Under the pieces are notes generated by a model. It did not search any database. It saw only the letters and a list, made by a program, of their open reading frames with translations, and was not told the origin of the DNA. The translations under genes and the position numbers were made by a program. A stretch of DNA of 8,293 bases, from contig DATLOJ010000002.1 of NCBI GenBank assembly GCA_035536315.1, positions 1 through 8,293 of the forward strand, given 5' to 3'. The first letter of the stretch is position 1. Every line of letters begins with the position of its first letter. The stretch comes from DATLOJ01 sp035536315. GTDB taxonomy: Bacteria > Actinomycetota > CADDZG01 > JAHWKV01. This document shows, in pieces, positions 1 to 6,099 of the stretch.

Positions 1-269
1 GGGACGACGATCGTCACCGCGCCGGGCCATGCAGAAACCGCGATCTTCTCCGCATCACTGTTCAGCTCACCAAGCTCGCGGGCGACTTCCAAGCTGTGAA
101 CGAGGACGGGAATGGGTTTGTCGGTGGACCTGCTTTTCACCTGGAAGATCCTCGCCACAGCATTCGCGTTAGCCGCGGAGGCCGCAATTCCATAGACGGT
201 GTCGGTTGGAATAACCACAAGCTCGCCGGTTTCGAGGAGGGATGCGGCCTTCTCAACGGCTTCCGGCAA
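1..269 (-). CDS. L-threonylcarbamoyladenylate synthase (Sua5/TsaC/YwlC family), 3'-truncated by window edge
   Basis: Only the first ~89 residues are in the window. I translated this by hand. The protein makes threonylcarbamoyl-AMP from threonine, bicarbonate and ATP, the first step of the t6A37 modification of ANN-decoding tRNAs in the cytoplasm. What identifies it is the family signature VVIPTDTVYGIA about 20 residues in, followed by IFQVKSRSTDKPIPVLV (the 'K.R....P...L' ATP/threonine-binding region) and WPGAVTIVVP at the edge. The reading frame has a TGA upstream, inside prmC, and no ATG or GTG before the conserved core. The best start is TTG at 269, about 8 bp after the prmC stop, with a GAGG about 11 nt upstream. 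An ATC at 287 overlapping prmC is a less likely alternative. sua5 directly after prmC is a classic bacterial arrangement and supports the call. Full members are ~200 residues or more, so over half is missing. Confidence 0.9.
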   Translation of the reverse strand, partial: MPEAVEKAASLLETGELVVIPTDTVYGIAASAANANAVARIFQVKSRSTDKPIPVLVHSLEVARELGELNSDAEKIAVSAWPGAVTIVV

Positions 270-277
270 GGAGGCAA

Positions 278-1144
278 CTACCTCGATGGCAGCCGCCCTT
301 CGACTATCCGCTCACGTCCAGCCAGATCTGGCAGCACTGCAACATCGGCAAAGCGGGTCTCGAGCACCTCGGACAACCTTGCGGCGAGTCGCGGAGACGT
401 CTCCATCACCAGCCATCCATCCGGCTTCAACCATCGCGCAGCATCGCGCGCGACGCGAATCGAGAGTTCGGCTCCGTCGCCGCCCCCAAACAAGGCCAGG
501 CTGGGCTCATGAACACGAATCTCTGGAGGGCACTCTGCGATTGTCTCTTCGTCCAGGTAGGGCGGGTTGGCCGCTACCAGGTCGAACTTTTGCTCGAGCG
601 TGGAAGGAAGGGACTGCAAAAGGTCGGAGTGAAGCACGCGCACATCAGGCACACCCAAAGCCTTTACGTTTTCGCGGGCCCAGCGAAGCGCCTCTGCACT
701 TAGATCCGTTGCATAAACGGTGGAACCGGGGTGCTCCGTCGCGATGGCGATGGCAATGGCACCCGAACCCGTGCAGATGTCTGCAACGACTGGCTCTTCT
801 ATCCCTGAGATGTGGCCGAGCGCAGCCTCGACGAGGATCTCGGTTTCCGGTCTCGGGACCAGAACCCCGGGCCCAACTTGCAGGTCGAGCCTTCGAAAGT
901 GCGCAAAACCCGTGATGTATTGAAGTGGCTCTCGGTCCAGCCGCCGCTCGACCATTGAAAGAAAAGCACCGGCGACTTTTTCGGGAATCTGCTGTGCACG
1001 CCCGAAGAGTTCCGCTCTTCCCAGACCGCTGGCAGCCAATAACATCTGCTCAGCTTCAGTTTCCGCCGACTCGATGCCTGCGTTTCGCAGACCGTCGCGT
1101 GCTTCGTTCAACAAACTCAAAACATCAGTTTCGAGAACGTTCAC
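278..1144 (-). CDS. prmC: Peptide chain release factor N5-glutamine methyltransferase PrmC (HemK)
   Basis: SAM-dependent enzyme that methylates the glutamine of the GGQ motif in class-1 release factors, raising the rate of peptide release. It has 288 residues, normal for the family. The N-terminal helical domain (about 1-85) contains the REPLQYITG motif (71-79), which helps bind the release factor. The Rossmann methyltransferase domain follows, with VLVPRPETE (94-102), the SAM-binding ADICTGSGAIAIA stretch (~121-133), and the diagnostic NPPY at 193-196 that positions the substrate glutamine. The usual acidic 'E.G..Q' segment is replaced by a variant near METSPRLAARL (247-257), a mild divergence. 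The start is GTG at 1144, overlapping the prfA TGA in a GTGA, with a good Shine-Dalgarno (GGAGAAGG, 1148-1155) inside the end of prfA. Its substrate RF1 is encoded by the gene immediately upstream, so enzyme and substrate are probably translationally coupled. Confidence 0.97.
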   Translation of the reverse strand: MNVLETDVLSLLNEARDGLRNAGIESAETEAEQMLLAASGLGRAELFGRAQQIPEKVAGAFLSMVERRLDREPLQYITGFAHFRRLDLQVGPGVLVPRPETEILVEAALGHISGIEEPVVADICTGSGAIAIAIATEHPGSTVYATDLSAEALRWARENVKALGVPDVRVLHSDLLQSLPSTLEQKFDLVAANPPYLDEETIAECPPEIRVHEPSLALFGGGDGAELSIRVARDAARWLKPDGWLVMETSPRLAARLSEVLETRFADVAVLPDLAGRERIVEGRLPSR

Positions 1145-2211
1145 GATCCTTCTCCGGTCAGGACCTCTGATCTCTCTTTGGCGATCAGGGCATCGATGAA
1201 CTCATCGAGATCTCCGGCCATCACCCGTGGGAGGTCATGAACAGAGACGCCGACGCGGTGATCGGTGACCCTGTTTTGCTGAAAGTTGTAAGTCCGAATC
1301 TTTTCCGAACGGTCGACCGTTCTTACCTGACTCTGCCGCGCGGCAGACTTCTCCGCCTGCTCCTTCTCCTGCTGCATCTTGAGCAGCCTGGCCCTCAAAA
1401 TGCGCAACGCTTTATCTCTGTTTTGCAGCTGAGATTTCTGGTCCTGGCAGGTAACGACTTCTCCCGTCGGCTTGTGAGTCAAGCGCACTGCCGAGTCGGT
1501 CGTGTTGACCGACTGGCCCCCGGGCCCGCTGGAGCGAAAGACGTCCCATTCGAGGTCGGCCTGGTCGATCTGGACCTCGATCTCTTCTGCCTCGGGAAAA
1601 ACAAGTACCCCGATGGCCGAGGTGTGGATGCGTCCTTGCGATTCGGTTTCAGGAACGCGCTGAACCCGGTGGACGCCAGCCTCGTGTTTCATACGGCTGA
1701 ACGCGCCCTTTCCTTTGATGGCGAATGTGACTGACTTGAAACCACCTCGGCTCGACAGGTCGGATGCCAGCACCTCGTTCTTCCAGCCTCGTTTTTCTCC
1801 ATAGAGCTGATACATGCGAAAGATGTCCCCGGCAAAGAGGGCAGATTCGTCGCCGCCCTCCCCCGCTTTGACCTCGACGATGACGTCCTTGTCGTCGTTC
1901 GGGTCCTTCGGAAGTAGCAGGAGCTTCAGCTCTTCCTCGAGCTTGCTCGCGAGGGCCCCCTGCTCAGAGATCTCGAGCTCGGCCATCTCCTTGACCTCGG
2001 GATCGCTGTCCTCCTTCATCATCTGCTTTGCAGACTCGATCGCCTCGACTGCATGCTTCCACCGCCTGTAGGACGTGACGGTTTCCTGAAGCTCGGCGTT
2101 GAGCTTGCCGAGTTCTCTAAGTTGGTTTTGGTCGGAGGTCACGGACGGGTCAGAAAGCTTCACCTGAACCTCGTCGTACTTGGCCTCGAGCTCTGCGAGC
2201 CGTTCAAACAC
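1141..2211 (-). CDS. prfA: Peptide chain release factor 1 (RF-1)
   Basis: Recognises UAA and UAG stop codons in the ribosomal A site and triggers hydrolysis of peptidyl-tRNA. The 356 residues match the family length. Helical domain 1 covers roughly 1-105. The family stretch KAGEGGDESALFAGD lies at 115-129. The stop-codon reading tripeptide is Pro-Glu-Thr at 187-189, in VPETESQGRIHTS; a PxT motif rather than SPF marks this as RF1 and not RF2. The catalytic GGQ is at 231-233 (RSSGPGGQSVNTTDSA), and Gln233 is the expected PrmC target. The start is GTG at 2211, which gives FERLAELEAKYDEV, aligning with the usual RF1 N-terminus. The 21 bp before it contain no obvious Shine-Dalgarno, so initiation may be weak or depend on readthrough from yqhQ. 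The stop overlaps the prmC start. Confidence 0.98.
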   Translation of the reverse strand: MFERLAELEAKYDEVQVKLSDPSVTSDQNQLRELGKLNAELQETVTSYRRWKHAVEAIESAKQMMKEDSDPEVKEMAELEISEQGALASKLEEELKLLLLPKDPNDDKDVIVEVKAGEGGDESALFAGDIFRMYQLYGEKRGWKNEVLASDLSSRGGFKSVTFAIKGKGAFSRMKHEAGVHRVQRVPETESQGRIHTSAIGVLVFPEAEEIEVQIDQADLEWDVFRSSGPGGQSVNTTDSAVRLTHKPTGEVVTCQDQKSQLQNRDKALRILRARLLKMQQEKEQAEKSAARQSQVRTVDRSEKIRTYNFQQNRVTDHRVGVSVHDLPRVMAGDLDEFIDALIAKERSEVLTGEGS

Positions 2212-2232
2212 TTTGGAAAACCCGGATGGAAG

Positions 2233-3207
2233 TTATGAAGGGGTGGCAGCCCCGGGCTCGGGCTGCAGTAGCGAAGGCACTTGAGTCTCCACAGTCTTGA
2301 CCTGGACGGTCTCTCTAGCGGTCTCGGTCATGGCCTCTCTTGCAATCACGGCCTCCATTGCCTTGATGGCAACCTCGATCTGCTCGTGATCCGGCTTGCG
2401 CGTTGTGATCTTCTGCATGGCGAGTCCGGGCATGCTGGCGATGCGGAACACAACGGAGCGGTCGTTTTTACCAGCCGCACGAATCACTTCATAAGAGATC
2501 CCGGCCAGCAGCGGAATCATCAAGACGCGAGCCGCAAGCCGGAGCGGAATGTTGGCAGGGAGCATGAGGTCGGCAATCAGGTGCCCGATGATCGTGAGAA
2601 ACATAATGATGAAGAGAAAGTTAGTGCCGCAACGGACGTGCAAGGTCGTGTACTTATCGACGACTTCCGGCTCTAGCGGCTCGTCATTCTCATACGCATA
2701 GATCGTCTTGTGCTCTGCCCCGTGGTACTGGAACACTCGCTTGATGTCCGGAATCAGTGAGATCAGAAGGATGTAGCCAACGAAGAAGGAAATTCTGATC
2801 CCCCCCTCGAACAGGTTTTGGACGAGGTCGCTCTCGAAGCCCAGCTTTCTTCCACCCACCTTGGAGATGAATGCAGGCAATGTGATGAAGATGGCAAGAA
2901 AGAACACCATGCCAATTCCCATCCCCCAGCCCATGCTCTTGTCGGCTGCCGCCTGATCTTCCTCATCGAGCTGGTAGCGGCCTGAGATCTTCAAAGCCTT
3001 CAGGCCAATAGAAAGAGACTCAACAAGCGTGTAGACCCCGCGCACGAATGGCCACTTCATCCACGCACGCCGGGGGCCGGAAATCGAGTAAGCCTCGACA
3101 ACGATCTCGGAATCGGGTTTGCGACAGGCGATTGCCCACGAGACCGGACCGCGCATCATGACGCCCTCCATGACGGCCTGCCCTCCAATGGAAGGTTTAG
3201 AAGCCAT
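2233..3207 (-). CDS. yqhQ: YqhQ-like DUF1385 integral membrane protein
   Basis: A 324-residue protein of the DUF1385 family (B. subtilis YqhQ), whose biochemical role is not established. Family marks are the N-terminal SIGGQAVMEGVMMRGP (6-21), the central YHGAEHKTIYAYE (161-173), and HVRCGTNFLF (190-199). Hydrophobic stretches at about 93-113, 135-155, 195-215 and 222-245 suggest four membrane spans. Residues ~290-324 are a Thr/Glu/Pro-rich, probably disordered tail. The start is ATG at 3207, because the conserved SIGGQAVMEGV motif follows within six residues and an AGAAG-type ribosome-binding site lies just upstream. The frame is open further upstream to 3393, but that extension only shadows rpmE. 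The gene begins 8 bp after the rpmE stop and ends 21 bp before prfA, so it lies inside the translation operon. The conserved His/Glu/Cys residues could suggest metal binding, but that is speculation. Confidence 0.9.
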   Translation of the reverse strand: MASKPSIGGQAVMEGVMMRGPVSWAIACRKPDSEIVVEAYSISGPRRAWMKWPFVRGVYTLVESLSIGLKALKISGRYQLDEEDQAAADKSMGWGMGIGMVFFLAIFITLPAFISKVGGRKLGFESDLVQNLFEGGIRISFFVGYILLISLIPDIKRVFQYHGAEHKTIYAYENDEPLEPEVVDKYTTLHVRCGTNFLFIIMFLTIIGHLIADLMLPANIPLRLAARVLMIPLLAGISYEVIRAAGKNDRSVVFRIASMPGLAMQKITTRKPDHEQIEVAIKAMEAVIAREAMTETARETVQVKTVETQVPSLLQPEPGAATPS

Positions 3208-3215
3208 TTTTCTTC

Positions 3216-3437
3216 TTAGGAAGTGGCGTCTGGCGTCTGTCGCTTTCCGTACTTCTTCTGGAAGCGCTCGACGCGGCCACCTGTATCGACCAGCTTTTGC
3301 TTGCCGGTGTAGAAGGGGTGGCAGTTCGAGCACAACTCGACGTGGAGGTCTTCCTTCGTCGAGCGCGTCCGAAAGGTGTTCCCGCAGGAACAATGGACCA
3401 TCGCCTCTTTGTAATCCGGATGAATCCCCTGCTTCAT
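3216..3437 (-). CDS. rpmE: 50S ribosomal protein L31, zinc-binding (C+) type
   Basis: A structural protein of the large ribosomal subunit located at the intersubunit bridge near the central protuberance and 5S rRNA. It has 73 residues, typical of L31. The start MKQGIHPDYKEAMVHCSCGNTF is diagnostic. Four cysteines (Cys16, Cys18, Cys36, Cys39) form the zinc site of the C+ class, unlike the Zur-controlled C- paralogues that lack them. The family motif CSNCHPFYTGKQK follows at 36-48. The start is ATG at 3437, with GGGAG about 6 nt upstream. A 68-bp gap, the longest in the window, precedes it and holds an inverted repeat that partly covers this ribosome-binding site. rpmE shortly after rho is conserved in many Gram-positive-type genomes. 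Confidence 0.97.
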   Translation of the reverse strand: MKQGIHPDYKEAMVHCSCGNTFRTRSTKEDLHVELCSNCHPFYTGKQKLVDTGGRVERFQKKYGKRQTPDATS

Positions 3438-3445
3438 TTCGTTCT

Positions 3446-3477
3446 CCCGCTGCTTAGTGCATCAAAGGTAGCACGGG
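3446..3477 (-). promoter_or_regulatory. Inverted repeat in the rpmE 5' leader, overlapping its ribosome-binding site (candidate r-protein leader)
   Basis: Read on the minus strand, CCCG-TGCT (3477-3470) can pair with AGCA-g-CGGG (3454-3446), giving eight base pairs with one bulged G and a loop of about 15 nt. The 3' arm supplies the GGG of the GGGAG Shine-Dalgarno of rpmE, so the folded form would partly hide it. Leader RNAs upstream of rpmE (the L31 leader families) are known in several bacterial groups, but I cannot match this to one of their consensus structures by eye. A control role is inferred from position only. Confidence 0.35.
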
Positions 3478-3505
3478 CGTCTAATTGCCCCCTGCCTTGG
3501 TGCAG

Positions 3506-3823
3506 CTACCCCGCTGAGGGTGGCAGAAATGTCTCCACCTTCCGGCAAGTCGGACACCGGTAGACCTCCAGGGGCAGTTTTCCGGCCGAGACTCCCAATT
3601 TGGAGTCCTCTCCCGATGCCCCCGCTACCTGAAACTCCTGAACGCCGGAGAAATCCATCGTCGACTGGCAGGTCGAACATCGCAGCTCCGGCCCCCGAGC
3701 CTGGCGCCGCGCCTTCGCCTTGTCATAGGACTTGGCAGCTCGGGTGCTGACGATGAACGTGGTCACCAGGGCCACTACAAGCAGTCCGACGAGGACAATC
3801 AGGTAAAGCGTGGTAGCCCTCAT
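3506..3823 (-). CDS. Small membrane-anchored zinc-ribbon protein, function unknown
   Basis: A 105-residue protein with one N-terminal hydrophobic segment (about 6-25, LYLIVLVGLLVVALVTTFIV) followed by a basic stretch (28-43, Lys/Arg-rich), which predicts the C-terminal part in the cytoplasm. The rest carries two CxxC pairs, Cys49/Cys52 and Cys90/Cys93, 37 residues apart, as expected for a zinc ribbon. The surrounding pattern, with Phe-Gly/Ser-Val-Gln-Glu-Phe in the middle and PLEVYRCPTCRKVETFLP at the end, resembles small bacterial zinc-ribbon domains of unknown function. I do not recognise a named gene. The start is ATG at 3823, with AAGAGG upstream inside a small inverted repeat. It lies 33 bp after the rho stop and 68 bp before rpmE, so it is inserted between two genes that are often neighbours. 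Compositional bias and clear motifs make it a likely real gene. Confidence 0.8.
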   Translation of the reverse strand: MRATTLYLIVLVGLLVVALVTTFIVSTRAAKSYDKAKARRQARGPELRCSTCQSTMDFSGVQEFQVAGASGEDSKLGVSAGKLPLEVYRCPTCRKVETFLPPSAG

Positions 3824-3846
3824 GTAAGACCTCTTAAACGGCTTAC
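3824..3846 (-). promoter_or_regulatory. Inverted repeat covering the ribosome-binding site of the zinc-ribbon gene
   Basis: Minus-strand reading gives GTAAG-CC, an 8-nt loop, then GG-t-CTTAC directly against the ATG at 3823. That is a seven-base-pair stem with one bulged base. The AAGAGG Shine-Dalgarno lies half in the loop and half in the 3' arm. There is no trailing U-run, so it is not an intrinsic terminator for rho. A short stem like this can occur by chance, and regulation of the downstream start is inferred. Confidence 0.3.
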
Positions 3847-3856
3847 TTGTGTACCA

Positions 3857-5446
3857 CTAGCCGGTCGGGCGCTTGCCGACCTCCGCAAGGAACTGAGCGT
3901 TGCCCTTGGTGTGGCGCATCTTGTCGATCAAGAGCTCCAGGCCCTGCAGCCCCTCCAGTGCGTGGAGAACGTTGCGAAGCTTCCAGACTGCAGCAAGCTC
4001 GTCCTTCTCGAGAAGCAGTTCCTCTTTACGAGTTCCGGATGCGTCGATGTCGATGGCGGGGAAGATCCGCTTCTCGGACGCCCTGCGATCGAGCCGAAGC
4101 TCCCAGTTACCGGTGCCTTTGAACTCCTCGAAGATGACCTCGTCCATTCGAGAACCGGTGTCAACAAGTGCGGTGGCGAGGATCGTGAGGCTTCCTCCGT
4201 GCTCGATGTTTCTAGCCGCACCGAAGAACCGCTTCGGCGGGTAAAGAGCAGTTGAGTCGACCCCACCCGACAGGATTCGCCCGGATGCCGGCGTCGCCAG
4301 GTTGTAAGCCCTGGAAAGCCGGGTGATTCCATCAAGCATGATCACCACGTCCTCACCGAGCTCGACCAGTCTCTTGGCGCGGTCGAGCGTTAACTCCGTT
4401 ACCTGGATGTGATCGTCGGAAGGTCGGTCGAAGGTGGAGTAGATGATCTCCCCGTCGACGCTTCGCTGCATATCGGTTACCTCTTCCGGACGCTCGTCGA
4501 CCAGAAGAACGATCAGCTTGCACTCGGGAGCGTTCTTGCGAATCGAGTTTGCGATCTGCTTCATAACGGTCGTCTTCCCGGCCTTCGGCGGGGAAACGAT
4601 CATTCCGCGCTGCCCCTTACCAATGGGAGCAACCAGATCGATGATCCTTTGCGTGATACCGCCGGGATCGTCCTCCAGCTCGAGGCGAATACGATCCTCG
4701 GGATAAAGCGGAGTAAGACGTTCGAACCACGGGCGCCCCTGCAGCTCTTCGGGCGTCTTGCCGTTTACCTGCTCGATACGAACCATTGCGCGGTACTTCT
4801 CTTTTTCAGACTCGCGAGGTCTCCTGGCCATTCCTTGGATCTTGTCGCCACGGCGTAGCTGAAAGCGACGGACCTGTGAAACGGCAACCCAGACATCTTC
4901 CTGTCCCGGCAGATATCCGCTCGTGCGAAGAAAGCCGTAACCCTCCGGAAGGATGTCGAGAACACCTATGACTGCTTCGAGCTCCGACTCGTCGACCGGC
5001 TCGAACTCGCGGGGTCGCCCCTCGGAACGGTTGTCCTGCCCGCGATCGCCGCGGTCTCCTCTGCCACGGTCACGGCCGCGACGGCGGCGTCCACGGTCTC
5101 TGTCTCGGTCGCCACGTTCTCTGAACGGGCCGTTGAAGTCACGGCGCGGCTCGGTCTCGACCGGCGCACTCGAGGATGGGGCTCGCGTTTGTGCCTGCGC
5201 GGCGGGGGCCGGGGAGGCCTGCGCGGGGGCCGGCGCGGCCGGCGCAGCTGCTGCCGAATTCGTAGCCGTTCCGGTTGTTGAGGCGCCACCTGCAGCACCG
5301 TTTGAGCGGGGCTGCTTGATGATCGCTTCGATCAGCTCGGCTTTCTTCAGGCCCTTCTGGGAAACACCAAGCTCACCGGCAATCGTTTGAAGCTCGGCAA
5401 CTTTCTTTCCGGCAAGTTCTTCCCGGTTGTGGTTCGTCTGTGTCAT
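3857..5446 (-). CDS. rho: Transcription termination factor Rho, with long low-complexity N-terminal insert
   Basis: Hexameric RNA-dependent ATPase/helicase that ends transcription of untranslated RNA. It has 529 residues, against 419 in E. coli. Domains: Rho_N helical SAP-like domain (~9-45); an Ala/Pro/Thr-rich then Arg/Asp/Gly-rich insert (~48-148); the OB-fold primary RNA-binding domain (~155-232), including GYGFLRTSGYLPGQEDVWV; and the RecA-like ATPase core (~245-525). Walker A is PPKAGKTT at 286-293 with Lys291, the catalytic-glutamate region is VDERPEEVTDM (316-326), and Walker B is VVIMLDGITR with Asp372. The C-terminal SEKRIFPAIDIDASGTRKEELLL stretch includes the likely arginine finger, Arg460. 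All catalytic motifs are intact. The start is ATG at 5446, overlapping the transaldolase stop (ATGA), with AGAAGGA 6 nt upstream. Similar Arg-rich inserts occur in actinobacterial Rho and are known there to affect RNA binding. Confidence 0.98.
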   Translation of the reverse strand: MTQTNHNREELAGKKVAELQTIAGELGVSQKGLKKAELIEAIIKQPRSNGAAGGASTTGTATNSAAAAPAAPAPAQASPAPAAQAQTRAPSSSAPVETEPRRDFNGPFRERGDRDRDRGRRRRGRDRGRGDRGDRGQDNRSEGRPREFEPVDESELEAVIGVLDILPEGYGFLRTSGYLPGQEDVWVAVSQVRRFQLRRGDKIQGMARRPRESEKEKYRAMVRIEQVNGKTPEELQGRPWFERLTPLYPEDRIRLELEDDPGGITQRIIDLVAPIGKGQRGMIVSPPKAGKTTVMKQIANSIRKNAPECKLIVLLVDERPEEVTDMQRSVDGEIIYSTFDRPSDDHIQVTELTLDRAKRLVELGEDVVIMLDGITRLSRAYNLATPASGRILSGGVDSTALYPPKRFFGAARNIEHGGSLTILATALVDTGSRMDEVIFEEFKGTGNWELRLDRRASEKRIFPAIDIDASGTRKEELLLEKDELAAVWKLRNVLHALEGLQGLELLIDKMRHTKGNAQFLAEVGKRPTG

Positions 5447-6099
5447 TTACTTTCCTTCTGTAGTGCTTCCCAATCCTCGGTAAAAGATTTGATACCGGCA
5501 TCGGTAAGCGGATGTTTCACTAACTGCTTGAAAACCTTGTGCGGCATAGATGCGATTTCTGCCCCCAGCTTCGCCGCCGCCAGCACATGCATGGGGTGAC
5601 GAAGACTTGCTGCAAGAACCTGAGTCTCGTAACCCTGGGCATCGTAGATTGTGCAGATTTCTGCAAGAAGGGCGATTCCGTCTGACGAGATGTCGTCTAC
5701 TCGGCCCAGGAACGGAGAAACAATATACGCCCCTGCCTCAGCCGCAAGTATGGCCTGTGCTGGCGAAAATACAAGTGTCACGTTCACTTTGACGCCATCG
5801 TCTGTCAAAGCGCGCACTGCTCCAAGGCCCTCGGGGGTCATGACTACCTTCACAATTGCGTTGGGAGCGACAGAGGCCAGCTCCTGTCCCTCCTCGATTA
5901 GATCCTTGGTCGTCAGCGTGGTTGTCTCCAAAGAGACCGGGCCGGGAACGATCGCGCAAATCTCTTTAGCGTGAGCGATCCAGTCGGTAGGCCTTTCCTT
6001 TGCTATGAGAGTCGGGTTGGTTGTGATGCCTCCCAGCACCCCCCACCCGCTTATCTCGCGAATCTCATCGAGATTGGCGGTGTCGAGAAACAGTTTCAC
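5443..6099 (-). CDS. tal: Transaldolase, small TalC/FSA-like subfamily
   Basis: A cytosolic TIM-barrel class I aldolase transferring dihydroxyacetone units in the non-oxidative pentose phosphate pathway. It has 218 residues, the size of the short bacterial transaldolases (B. subtilis YwjH). The N-terminus MKLFLDTANLDEI and GGITTNPTL are signatures. Lys84 in AIVKVVMTPEG is the Schiff-base lysine, and NVTLVFSP (106-113), SPFLGRVDD (128-136) and AASLRHP (163-169) line the barrel. Glu58 (VSLE) and Phe130 (SPF) occupy positions that are Gln and Tyr in fructose-6-phosphate aldolase, so a true transaldolase is favoured over FSA. The start is GTG at 6099, sharing GTGA with the 2-phosphoglycerate kinase stop, behind a strong AAGGAGG. 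The stop overlaps the rho ATG. A transaldolase just upstream of rho is also seen around ywjH in Bacillus. Confidence 0.95.
   Translation of the reverse strand: MKLFLDTANLDEIREISGWGVLGGITTNPTLIAKERPTDWIAHAKEICAIVPGPVSLETTTLTTKDLIEEGQELASVAPNAIVKVVMTPEGLGAVRALTDDGVKVNVTLVFSPAQAILAAEAGAYIVSPFLGRVDDISSDGIALLAEICTIYDAQGYETQVLAASLRHPMHVLAAAKLGAEIASMPHKVFKQLVKHPLTDAGIKSFTEDWEALQKESK

Noticed and set aside
199..915. Plus-strand open frame of 238 codons opposite prmC and the sua5/prmC junction
   Set aside because: Antisense to a well-supported gene; translation is Arg/Ser/Pro-rich with no domain, as expected for the shadow of GC-rich coding sequence.
1237..1734. Plus-strand open frame of 165 codons opposite prfA
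   Set aside because: Antisense to the RF1 catalytic region, no recognisable motif, and no ribosome-binding context of note.
3208..3393. 62-residue upstream extension of the YqhQ frame
   Set aside because: It overlaps rpmE in another frame and is basic and unstructured, while the conserved family N-terminus begins just after the ATG at 3207.
3824..3856. Intrinsic terminator after rho
   Set aside because: The inverted repeat is weak and has no U-run after it on the minus strand; it sits against the next start codon instead.
4953..5390. Plus-strand open frame opposite the Rho N-terminal insert
   Set aside because: Low-complexity Ser/Arg and Ala/Gly composition mirrors the repetitive insert on the coding strand.
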